Source: JAFDZV01 sp966128725 (GTDB lineage Bacteria > Bacteroidota > Ignavibacteria > OLB7). From it: a stretch of 21,587 nucleotides of DNA. Where the stretch lies: positions 1 to 21,587 of the forward strand of contig CBHYLN010000088.1 of NCBI GenBank assembly GCA_966128725.1, in the 5' to 3' direction. Below the pieces are notes generated by a model. The model ran no database searches and was not told the DNA's origin. It saw nothing but the letters and a program-made list of their open reading frames with translations. The position numbers were made by a program, and so were the translations under genes. This document shows, piece after piece, positions 15,635 to 21,587 of the stretch; positions within the stretch are counted from its first letter, which is position 1; each line of letters begins with the position of its first letter.

Positions 15635-16491
15635 AGTACGGCAGGCCCCTTGGCGTCGATGAATCCAAACCCGTGCTTCTCGAACACGGCGCGCGCGGCG
15701 GCGCTCCGCAGATATTCCTGGAAACCAACCGCCGCGGCCTTGTTCGGCGCCTCGGTGAGGCGGCCGATGGAGTAACGGATCGGCGGACCATCCTTTACCT
15801 CGAACAACACACGGGTCTGTTTGGCAAAGGCAAGCTGATCGGTGCGATACACGATGCCGAGCATGTCGGCCGAGGCAACAACCTGCGAAAGCGCGGCGCG
15901 CACATCGGGCGTGGGGGCAACGCGGTCCTTCACATCGTCCCACAGCGGATGCCCGCCGCACTGCAACGTGGTCATCCACTGGCGGGCATATTGCCCGGCG
16001 GGAACGGCATCCGGATTGCCGAGCGCCAGATACCTGAACGGCAGGGCCGCGATGGCGCAGGGCTCCGGCACGCTCCACGTGCTTTCGGAATTGGCGATCA
16101 CCACCAGCGTGTTCGAAAGCAGATCCGACCGCGTGCCGTTCTCCAGCCGATTGGCCTTGGCCACCTCGTCCATCCAGCGCTCGCTGGCGCTGACGAACAG
16201 ATCGGCGCGCGGCGCAGCGATGATCTGATGCGCCAGATCGTTCGACCCGGCAAAGTTGAACAACACGTGAACACCGGTTTCCTTCTGGTAGGCGGTCGCG
16301 ATTTCCTGCAACACGTCGCGCAGGCTGGCTGCCGCGAACACCATCACCTCACGTTTGCCGTCGGCATCGGGGCCTTTCTCCTTTGAGCACCCAGCGCCCA
16401 GAAAGCCAATTGCCAGCACGGCCGCCACAATCAACGCAGCCTGCGCCGCGCCACGAATCACAGCAAAAATCGGGGTGTTACTTGTGCTCAT
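15631..16491 (-). CDS. modA: Molybdate-binding protein, probable lipoprotein
   Basis: A 286-residue periplasmic binding protein. A hydrophobic signal (about 13-33) ends at C35 (FLGAGCSKEK), a probable lipid-modified cysteine, although the residue at -3 is Gly rather than Leu. ModA features follow: VFAAASLRDVLQEIATAYQKETG, the oxyanion serine in NFAGSNDLAHQI, ADLFVSASERWMDEV, and SADMLGIVYRTD near the hinge. It captures molybdate or tungstate outside the membrane for ModBC. ATG 16491 is preferred; an in-frame ATG at 16521 would add ten polar residues before the signal and is possible. A 95-nt gap separates it from the ABC-2 permease gene upstream. Confidence 0.94.
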   Translation of the reverse strand: MSTSNTPIFAVIRGAAQAALIVAAVLAIGFLGAGCSKEKGPDADGKREVMVFAAASLRDVLQEIATAYQKETGVHVLFNFAGSNDLAHQIIAAPRADLFVSASERWMDEVAKANRLENGTRSDLLSNTLVVIANSESTWSVPEPCAIAALPFRYLALGNPDAVPAGQYARQWMTTLQCGGHPLWDDVKDRVAPTPDVRAALSQVVASADMLGIVYRTDQLAFAKQTRVLFEVKDGPPIRYSIGRLTEAPNKAAAVGFQEYLRSAAARAVFEKHGFGFIDAKGPAVL

Positions 16492-16586
16492 GGAGTTGGA
16501 TTTACCTGTTGGTTTGAACATCGAACACGGGGTTTTCCATCCGTGGTTCGCACTTCTTCGTCCGTCATGTTTCGCGGCGCTCGTCG

Positions 16587-17357
16587 CTAGTCATTCGCGG
16601 CCCGAGCCATCGCGCCGCAGGCCAGCAGGAAAAGCAGGCCGGCGGCAGCGGCGATCGGCAGCAACGTGGCAAGCGGATCGGCGCAGCGGCCAAACAACAG
16701 CGACTCGCGAAGCGCGCCGGCCACCAGCGACAGCGGATTCCACCGCGCAACCGCATCAAGCCAATCGGGCATCTGCCGCGAGGGCACCAGCGCCGTGCTC
16801 GTGAACAGCAGCGGCATGTTCACCACATGCACAAACGCGGCCATGCTCTCCTGCGCGCGCGTCCGCAACGCAATCCAACTGCTCAGGCTTGCATAGGCAA
16901 CGGCGAACAGTGCCAGCGCAACAGCGGCCACAAGCAGGCCGGCGGGATCGGGATGCAGCCTGGCGCCCAGCGCCACGCCAACCAGCCCAACGGCAAACGC
17001 CTGTGCCAGCAGGCGCAGCGTCTCGGCGCCGATCATGCCGGCCATGATCCATGCCGGGGCCTCCGAGGCTCGCGCCATCCGCTGTATGAATCCCGTCTGC
17101 AGATCGCGAACAATCGCCACGCCTGCCTGCGAGGCGCCGAACAATACCGTCATCGCGCACACGCCGGGCAGCAGAAACTCCAGGTACGTGATGCCCTCGT
17201 ACGCGGGCCCCAGCACAAAGCGATGGAATAGGAAGCCGAAGATCAGCATCCAGAACAGCGGCTGCACCAGCGAGAACGTGAGCGGCACCGGGCGCCGAAT
17301 GGTCTTCAACCAGGTGCGCAGCGCCACCGCGCGCGCCACGGAAAATGGAACGCTCAT
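16587..17357 (-). CDS. ABC-2-type transporter permease
   Basis: A 256-residue inner-membrane protein of the ABC-2/DrrB type. Hydrophobic segments lie at about 28-46, 60-80, 103-131, 140-160, 172-191 and 230-249. The cytoplasmic stretch RDLQTGFIQRMARASEAP (84-101) and the late NPLSLVAGALRESLL (207-221) are typical of exporter subunits that work with a separate ATPase. Its ATG overlaps the stop of the ATPase gene by 4 nt, so the two form one transporter. The substrate is not readable from sequence; drug, lipid or polysaccharide export is common for the family. Its position between mosA and modA is unusual for that type. Confidence 0.9.
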   Translation of the reverse strand: MSVPFSVARAVALRTWLKTIRRPVPLTFSLVQPLFWMLIFGFLFHRFVLGPAYEGITYLEFLLPGVCAMTVLFGASQAGVAIVRDLQTGFIQRMARASEAPAWIMAGMIGAETLRLLAQAFAVGLVGVALGARLHPDPAGLLVAAVALALFAVAYASLSSWIALRTRAQESMAAFVHVVNMPLLFTSTALVPSRQMPDWLDAVARWNPLSLVAGALRESLLFGRCADPLATLLPIAAAAGLLFLLACGAMARAAND

Positions 17358-18499
17358 GCATGCCCTCCCTGCCCGCCGCCACGACCCTGCCCGCCACCGC
17401 GTCCCTGACCGCCGCCGCGTCCCTGCCCGCCACCGCGTCCCTGCCCGCCACCGCGTCCCTGCCCGCCGCCCTGGCCCGGCCCATTGCCGCGCCCGGCAGC
17501 GTTGCCATTGCCCTGGCCGGATTGCCGGGCGATTGGATCGGCGCCGGTAAGGTTGAAATACGCGCCGGCCAGATCGGCGCCAAAGCGCTCGTAGCCGCGC
17601 ACCGCCAGGCCGGCCTGCGCAAGCAGGCTCACCGCCGGCTCATCACCAGCGGGATTCTGGTTGCGCCACAGCGTAACCTGCTGGCCGTTCACCGTCAGCC
17701 GCAGCACGTCGTGCAGCGAGGCCAGCGCCCCTTCCACAACTGCTGTTGGGGCGGAGTTCTCAAGCGTAATGGCCGCGCGCGGCGAACTGTGGCGGGCCAC
17801 AAGCTCGGCCGGCGAGCCCGAGGCCAGCAACCGACCGGCATGCAGAACAAGCACGTGGTTGCAGTAGGCTTCCACATCGGCCAGGTCGTGGCTTGCCACA
17901 ATCACCGTACGCCCCGCGCCGGCAAGGCCTGCAAGGCCGTCCCACAGCGCCCGGCGGCCGGCGGGGTCCAGGCTTGCGGCGGGCTCGTCCAGCAGCAGCA
18001 AGGCGGGCTCGTGCAGCATTTCCAGCGCCAGATGCAGGCGCTGCCGCTGCCCGCCGGAATAACTGCCCACCGGCCGCTCCCAGAACTCCCCCAACCCGAA
18101 ACGCCGATCGGCCAGCGCGATATCGCGATCACGATCGCGGCGGCGCAGGCCGCGCAACGCATGGAACAGCCGGAGCGTTTCCAGGCCGGTCATCTCGGCA
18201 TCAAGCGGGGCATCCTGCGCGGCATAACCGCAACGCGAGCGCACGGCCAGGCGTTCGGAGCGCGGGTTGTGCCCAAGCACGCTCAGCGTTCCACGTTCGG
18301 GCGCGATAACGCCGAACATCAGCTTCAGCAGCGTGCTCTTGCCCGACCCGTTGGCGCCCACCAATGCAGCAAGCGCCCCCGACCCGATCGAGAAATCGAT
18401 CGTGTCCAGAGCGCGCACCGTGCCGCCGTACCCCTTGCCGAGTCCGGCGGCACGCACTGCAATACGTTCGTCAATCGGCGTGGATGATCGTGCCAACAT
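17354..18499 (-). CDS. ABC-2 exporter ATPase with a Gly/Gln/Arg-repeat C-terminal tail
   Basis: A 381-residue ATPase, partner of the permease downstream. Walker A is GANGSGKST (48-56), the signature YSGGQ (147-151), Walker B LLLLDEP (167-173) and the switch histidine H204 (ASHDLADVE). A DrrA-like accessory domain follows to about residue 325. The last 54 residues are almost only Gly, Gln, Arg and Asn, with five copies of GGGQGR plus a partial sixth, encoded by 18-bp tandem repeats. ATG 18499 (after GGGGCGAAC) starts within the last codons of mosA (29-nt overlap); GTG 18457 is an alternative. The tail resembles RGG boxes that bind RNA or phase-separate, but here its role is unknown. The substrate is unknown. 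Confidence 0.9.
   Translation of the reverse strand: MLARSSTPIDERIAVRAAGLGKGYGGTVRALDTIDFSIGSGALAALVGANGSGKSTLLKLMFGVIAPERGTLSVLGHNPRSERLAVRSRCGYAAQDAPLDAEMTGLETLRLFHALRGLRRRDRDRDIALADRRFGLGEFWERPVGSYSGGQRQRLHLALEMLHEPALLLLDEPAASLDPAGRRALWDGLAGLAGAGRTVIVASHDLADVEAYCNHVLVLHAGRLLASGSPAELVARHSSPRAAITLENSAPTAVVEGALASLHDVLRLTVNGQQVTLWRNQNPAGDEPAVSLLAQAGLAVRGYERFGADLAGAYFNLTGADPIARQSGQGNGNAAGRGNGPGQGGGQGRGGGQGRGGGQGRGGGQGRGGGQGRGGGQGGHA
17367..17474. repeat. Six tandem 18-bp repeats encoding GGGQGR
   Basis: Units at 17367-17384, 17385-17402, 17403-17420, 17421-17438, 17439-17456 and 17457-17474 each begin CCCTG on the plus strand. Units 2, 4 and 5 are identical (CCCTGCCCGCCACCGCGT) and the others differ at one to a few bases. 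They encode the Gly-rich tail of the ABC-2 ATPase. Near-identity at the DNA level suggests recent expansion and likely copy-number variation between strains. Confidence 0.92.
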
Positions 18500-19295
18500 G
18501 TTCGCCCCGGATTGCGGCCGCGATGCGTTCGGGGTGCTCGCCGTTAACGATCTGGATCTGCCGCACAAGGCGGGCATTGATAAGCAGATCGGGAATTACC
18601 TCGTCGAACGGCAGCGTTGGCAACGCCCGGCGCTTCAGTTCGGCCGCGCTGATCGAATCGATGAACGACGCGTTCGGGTTCACCTTGGGATCCTCGGTGT
18701 ACAGGCCGTCCACATCCTTCACCAGCGTAACGGTCTTGCAGCCGAAACACTCGCCCAGGATGAAACAGCCGGCATCGCTGCGATGCGGCGGGATGCGGCC
18801 GATACCGGGGGGATGCTCCCACAGCGAATACGGCGGCACGCCGTTGAAGATGACGCCCGGCGCCGAGTGCACGAACAGCGGAAGCAGATGGCCGAAGATT
18901 TCCGGCGGGATGGCCACCACGCCGTACGGCGCAAGCAGCGTGCCCAGGATGTGCGCGTTGCCCAGAGCGTCGGCAACCGACACCTGCGCCAGCACACCTG
19001 TGGGCAGGCCCAGATCGATGCCGATGGAGAACACGTGGCGACTGCGAACGCCGCCGCCCACGCCCAGGATCAGCCGCTCGGTTTCCAGCATCTTGCCGAT
19101 CACGTCCACAACGGGATAGGTCACACTTCGCCCGCGATCGATGATCGAGCGCCCGCCAACCTTCACCACGTGAACGTTGGGAAGCATCCGCACCACCTGC
19201 GACTCGGTTGACGCCATCACCTGCTTGTCCAACAGGCTCTCGCGCATCAACATTGATTTCACGTGATGCCGCGGGTCGTTGTTGGTATCTGTCAT
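18471..19295 (-). CDS. mosA: Molybdenum storage protein, alpha-like subunit (amino-acid-kinase fold)
   Basis: A 274-residue protein of the amino-acid-kinase/UMP-kinase fold. The sequence patterns are those of MoSto rather than uridylate kinase: VVKVGGRSIIDRGR (43-56), GVGGGVRSRHVFSIGIDLGLPTG (78-100), IPPHRSDAGCF (168-178), LVKDVDGLYTEDPK (191-204) and the C-terminal RGEHVGTIIHAD. In Azotobacter, MosA and MosB form an (alpha-beta)3 cage that uses ATP to pack molybdate or tungstate into polyoxometalate clusters. The length fits the known subunit (about 275). I call it alpha-like because of the GEHVGT ending, the HVFSxGxDLGLPxG segment and the pairing with a clearer beta subunit upstream. The segment PPYSLWE (154-160) differs from the His-rich stretch I remember at this site in Azotobacter alpha. 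The start is chosen by length; no Shine-Dalgarno is seen. Confidence 0.88.
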   Translation of the reverse strand: MTDTNNDPRHHVKSMLMRESLLDKQVMASTESQVVRMLPNVHVVKVGGRSIIDRGRSVTYPVVDVIGKMLETERLILGVGGGVRSRHVFSIGIDLGLPTGVLAQVSVADALGNAHILGTLLAPYGVVAIPPEIFGHLLPLFVHSAPGVIFNGVPPYSLWEHPPGIGRIPPHRSDAGCFILGECFGCKTVTLVKDVDGLYTEDPKVNPNASFIDSISAAELKRRALPTLPFDEVIPDLLINARLVRQIQIVNGEHPERIAAAIRGEHVGTIIHAD

Positions 19296-19425
19296 TGTCT
19301 GTATGTATTGAAGGTTTGAATTACTGTGTACGCCTTGCATGGCCGGGCGCGTGGCCACAATGGGCACGGCACGGCGAACATGGCCCGGCGCCGCATGCGG
19401 GCGCGGCCATTGTGTTGCCGGCCGG
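19296..19425 (-). promoter_or_regulatory. mosB-mosA spacer with inverted repeats
   Basis: 130 nt between the mosB stop and the mosA start. CACAATGG (19356-19363) and CCATTGTG (19407-19414) form an 8-bp inverted repeat around a GC-rich segment that can itself fold. It could adjust mosA expression relative to mosB, end some transcripts or stabilise mRNA. No molybdate riboswitch or ModE-type site was recognised, but neither can be excluded by eye. Confidence 0.4.
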
Positions 19426-20241
19426 TCAGTCGGCCGTGATGATCGTGCCGATCTCCTCACCGTTCAGCGCGCGGGTAAGGTTGCCCTTCACCAGCCCGTT
19501 GATCACCTGGATCGACCGCCGGTTCTCCGCGTGGCGCATCAGGTCAAGCACGGCACGCTCAACAACCACGTCGTCCAGATCCATCGCCTTCAATTCATCG
19601 AGCGTAATCTTCGGGATGAACTTCGCATTGCGATCCTTCTTCGGGTCGGCCGTGTACAGGCCATCCTCATCCTTCACGTAGATCATCGAACGCGTGCCGA
19701 ACACCTCGCTGATGAGATACGTGCCGGTGTCGGTACGGTGCGGCGGGATGCGGCCTACCTCCGGGTTCGGCTGCCAGAAGGTGTAGGGCGGCATGCCGAA
19801 GAAGATCGCGGCGCCGCGTTCGGCCAGATACAGCGGAAGCTGCGGGAACTGCACGGGCTCGATGAACGGGATGCCGTGCTTGGCCAGCAGGTAGTGCAGC
19901 ATGCGGGCGTTCTGCATGCTCACAAACGTGCCCAGCACGCTCAGCACGCCGGTCGGCATGCCAAGATCGATGCCCACGCTGTACGCATGCCGCGCGCGCG
20001 TGCCGGCACCGGTGCCGATGATCATCTTGTGCTTGCCCAGGTTTTCCACAATCTCGTCAACGATTGGGAACACCGCCGAGCGGCCACGATCGATAAAGCT
20101 CTGTCCGCCGATCTTGATAACGTTGGCATCGGGCAGAATCTGCAACACGGAGTTGTCCGTGGTACGAGCAAGCAGCGTTGCATCGGTCAGGCTGCCCGAA
20201 ACGAGCGACTGGCCGAGTTCTGTAAGGATTTCGTTCTGCAT
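19426..20241 (-). CDS. mosB: Molybdenum storage protein, beta-like subunit (amino-acid-kinase fold)
   Basis: A 271-residue protein with strong MosB resemblance: ILPDANVIKIGGQSFIDRGR (35-54), HKMIIGTGAGTRARH (71-85), GIDLGMPTGVL (90-100), FFGMPPYTFW (147-156), IPPHRTDTGTY (165-175), VKDEDGLYTADPK (189-201), QVINGLVKGNLTRAL (245-259) and the final IGTIITAD. The GAGTRARH and KDEDGLYT motifs form the nucleotide site of the fold. Together with the downstream mosA-like gene it should build the cytoplasmic storage cage for molybdate or tungstate. About 271 residues matches the known beta subunit. ATG 20239-20241 is used; the long open frame upstream overlaps the methyltransferase gene and is a shadow. 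Automated annotation would probably call both genes uridylate kinases (pyrH). Confidence 0.9.
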   Translation of the reverse strand: MQNEILTELGQSLVSGSLTDATLLARTTDNSVLQILPDANVIKIGGQSFIDRGRSAVFPIVDEIVENLGKHKMIIGTGAGTRARHAYSVGIDLGMPTGVLSVLGTFVSMQNARMLHYLLAKHGIPFIEPVQFPQLPLYLAERGAAIFFGMPPYTFWQPNPEVGRIPPHRTDTGTYLISEVFGTRSMIYVKDEDGLYTADPKKDRNAKFIPKITLDELKAMDLDDVVVERAVLDLMRHAENRRSIQVINGLVKGNLTRALNGEEIGTIITAD

Positions 20242-20264
20242 AGATAGATCCGAGATGGGATTCA

Positions 20265-20280
20265 CGCCGAGGGTTCGGCG
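20265..20280 (-). promoter_or_regulatory. Short hairpin in the mosB leader
   Basis: CGCCGA (20265-20270) and TCGGCG (20275-20280) form a perfect 6-bp stem with a 4-nt loop, ending 24 nt before the mosB ATG. It could be a transcript-end remnant of the methyltransferase gene or a small regulatory element. No known Mo-sensing element is recognised. Confidence 0.3.
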
Positions 20281-20404
20281 ATCCCCGATGCCGCGCTTCA
20301 CGCGGGCTGCGGGTGAGGTAAGTACCGGCGCGGAGCGCGGCTTCACGTTGGCACCGATCAATGTGCCACTACATCGGCCGTTGGGAACGCGATCCGCCAG
20401 GCGT

Positions 20405-21262
20405 TCAAATATGCATTGCCAGCAGCTCGAAGCATTCCTCGCTTTCGAGCTGAACATCCAGGTCGCCGTACTGCCGTACGGCAAACGCGCGCAACTGGCC
20501 AAGGATTTCGGCCTTGGCATCGGCTGGAAGCTCCACGCCGGCCAGGCCCTGTTTTCCCTCCCACGCCGCAAGCGAATCGGCCGGCCGGTGCGGGGCACTC
20601 CAGCGGGCTGCGACAATCGGATCGCGGCGTTCGGCGCGGCCAGGGACGGCTTGCTCCAGCTCCGCGAACACGGCGCCGGCCTGGGCTTCGTTGCTCCGCC
20701 CCTGATAGCCGGCATCGCGCAGCAGTTGCCGCATCTGGCGGCGAAGAACATTCTTAACGGAGTCGTGCTGCCGGCGCACCCTGCCAACCACAAGCCAGCC
20801 GCCGGTGGGCGCAAGCACGCGCAGCGTTTCGGTCGCGGCATGTTCGGCAACCACATGATGCAGCGCGCGGGCACTGAACACAACGTTGGCCACGCCGTCG
20901 GGGGCAGGCCAGCGTTCGTTGGCATCGGCCACAACCAGTTCCGCCCTGCCCTGCATATCCGGACCGCCATCGGCGGATGACACCGCAAGCTTCTGGCGGA
21001 ACACATCCAGCATCAACGGCGAACGATCGAACCCGATATAACGGATGCCGCGCAACAGCAACGGAATGCTGAGCAGGCCCGTGCCGGCGCCAATCTCCAC
21101 AAGCGTCGAATCCTCGGTCAGCCCCACCAGATCCGCCAGCGCATCGGCCACCGCCATGCAGGCCTCGGCCGGCAAACCGGCACGATCATCAAAACTGAGG
21201 GCCTGGTCATCGTACAGCATATCGCTAAAACGGTTGGATCGGCCAGTGCCAACGGCGGGCAC
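20405..21262 (-). CDS. Class I SAM-dependent methyltransferase
   Basis: A 285-residue soluble protein with a Rossmann-type methyltransferase core: motif I VEIGAGTG (55-62), the acidic end of strand 2 in YIGFDRSPLML (74-84), ELVVADANERWPAPDGVANVVFSARALHHV (107-136) with the post-II/III pattern, and LAPTGGWLVVGRV. The first 30 residues (SNRFSDMLYDDQALSFDDRAGLPAEA) resemble the substrate cap of ubiquinone- or trans-aconitate-type methyltransferases. The substrate is unknown. GTG 21262 keeps this conserved head; ATG 21220 is the alternative. It is first in the minus-strand series, 163 nt before mosB, and a Bacteroidota-type promoter lies about 190 nt upstream, so it may share a transcript with the mos genes. 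Confidence 0.85.
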   Translation of the reverse strand: MPAVGTGRSNRFSDMLYDDQALSFDDRAGLPAEACMAVADALADLVGLTEDSTLVEIGAGTGLLSIPLLLRGIRYIGFDRSPLMLDVFRQKLAVSSADGGPDMQGRAELVVADANERWPAPDGVANVVFSARALHHVVAEHAATETLRVLAPTGGWLVVGRVRRQHDSVKNVLRRQMRQLLRDAGYQGRSNEAQAGAVFAELEQAVPGRAERRDPIVAARWSAPHRPADSLAAWEGKQGLAGVELPADAKAEILGQLRAFAVRQYGDLDVQLESEECFELLAMHI

Positions 21263-21452
21263 CGGAACCGAGACTGGGAGCGGAATTCGGACGGATGAGA
21301 TCTGGATTGGCGCGAACGTAGCGAACCGTGCTCACAGACGATCGGCACAGCCAACCGCCCTGCCCCAGGCGCCCGCAAGCGCAGGCACTGCTACGTTCGA
21401 TCGGCAAACGGTATAACTCAACCCGTGGTGGGCACATCATGGGTGAGGTTGG

Positions 21453-21483
21453 CAAAGATACAGCCGGGGTTACAATTCGTCAA
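21453..21483 (-). promoter_or_regulatory. Bacteroidota-type promoter (TTG-N20-TATCTTTG)
   Basis: On the minus strand, TTG (21481-21483) is followed after 20 nt by TATCTTTG (21453-21460). This fits the Bacteroidota primary sigma factor pattern (-33 TTG, -7 TAnnTTTG). It points leftward to the methyltransferase, mosB, mosA, ABC-2 and modABC genes. The expected transcription start is near 21446. Confidence 0.6.
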
Positions 21484-21527
21484 CATGAGGTATGCCGAAA
21501 CAGACCATGGCACGAAACAAGGGCGCG

Positions 21528-21557
21528 GGGGGGCGGGGTGGACAAAACCCGCCCCCC
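21528..21557. terminator. Perfect 10-bp GC hairpin at the window end
   Basis: GGGGGGCGGG (21528-21537) pairs with CCCGCCCCCC (21548-21557) around GTGGACAAAA. The G-run array from 21521 could also form a G-quadruplex. It probably ends a transcript entering from outside the window. On the plus strand it is followed by A-rich rather than T-rich DNA. Confidence 0.5.
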
Positions 21558-21587
21558 GCCCCCAAACACGAGACAAAAAACACCGCC

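Larger units (their letters stand above)
21263..21587. other. Upstream region of the methyltransferase-mos-mod series
   Basis: 325 bp to the window end with no supported gene. It holds the promoter at 21453-21483 and the GC hairpin at 21528-21557. The short minus-strand frames are rich in Arg, Cys and Pro and look non-coding. A roughly 185-nt leader between the promoter and the methyltransferase start is notable but shows no recognised riboswitch. Confidence 0.45.

Noticed and set aside
17367..17474. CRISPR or non-coding satellite array
   Set aside because: The 18-bp units have no spacers and are in frame within the ATPase gene.
17345..18487. 380-codon plus-strand open frame opposite the ABC-2 ATPase
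   Set aside because: Antisense to an ATPase with all motifs. Its repeats (ATASLPA-like) are just the reverse reading of the GGGQGR array.
18471..20241. Annotation of both kinase-fold genes as uridylate kinase (pyrH)
   Set aside because: Two adjacent, unequal copies beside modABC, with IPPHRxDxG and GxRxRHxxS motifs and about 271-274 residues, fit MosA/MosB better than PyrH (about 240 residues).
1..21587. tRNA, rRNA, insertion sequence or prophage genes
   Set aside because: No conserved RNA gene sequence, transposase motif or phage gene was recognised anywhere in the window.

Overview
This is a GC-rich (roughly 60 percent or more by eye) bacterial window, and several signs point to the Bacteroidota/Chlorobi (FCB) lineage. 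At least two secreted proteins have signal peptides and C-terminal type IX secretion (Por) sorting domains ending in LVVKR or LLVKR. One promoter matches the Bacteroidota pattern TTG-N20-TAnnTTTG. Most starts have weak or no Shine-Dalgarno sequence. A Kapabacteria/Ignavibacteria-like organism would fit, but that is inference; no rRNA or tRNA is present to anchor it.

Left part (1-5,760): a partial ABC-F ATPase (minus strand); a T9SS cargo gene broken by one frameshift; a leftover T9SS tail with no intact body; methionine aminopeptidase (map); and, on the plus strand, a secreted esterase/phytase-like protein with Ig-like domains and an Asp/Arg-rich insert. A strong hairpin separates it from the next, convergent gene.

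Middle part (5,756-13,809): an intact T9SS cargo paralogous to the broken one, an AraC-family regulator, and then a run of plus-strand genes. These encode a STAS-like protein, a four-helix membrane protein, two tandem AhpD-like proteins, a DUF2279/YfiM-like envelope protein, a possible 49-residue small protein, a bacterial poly(ADP-ribose) glycohydrolase-like macrodomain protein (TIGR02452 type) and a class D (OXA-type) beta-lactamase.

Right part (13,824-21,483, all minus strand): the most notable locus. In transcription order it has a SAM methyltransferase, two amino-acid-kinase-fold proteins that I recognise as the beta-like and alpha-like subunits of the molybdenum storage protein (mosB, mosA), an ABC-2-type exporter (ATPase plus permease) and the molybdate importer modA-modB-modC. 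Several junctions overlap by 4 nt (modC/modB, modB/modA, permease/ATPase), and the ATPase start lies inside the end of mosA. This suggests one co-transcribed unit for molybdate (or tungstate) uptake and ATP-driven intracellular storage, with an ABC-2 exporter of unknown substrate embedded in it. The exporter ATPase ends in a Gly/Gln/Arg repeat tail that is unusual for its family.
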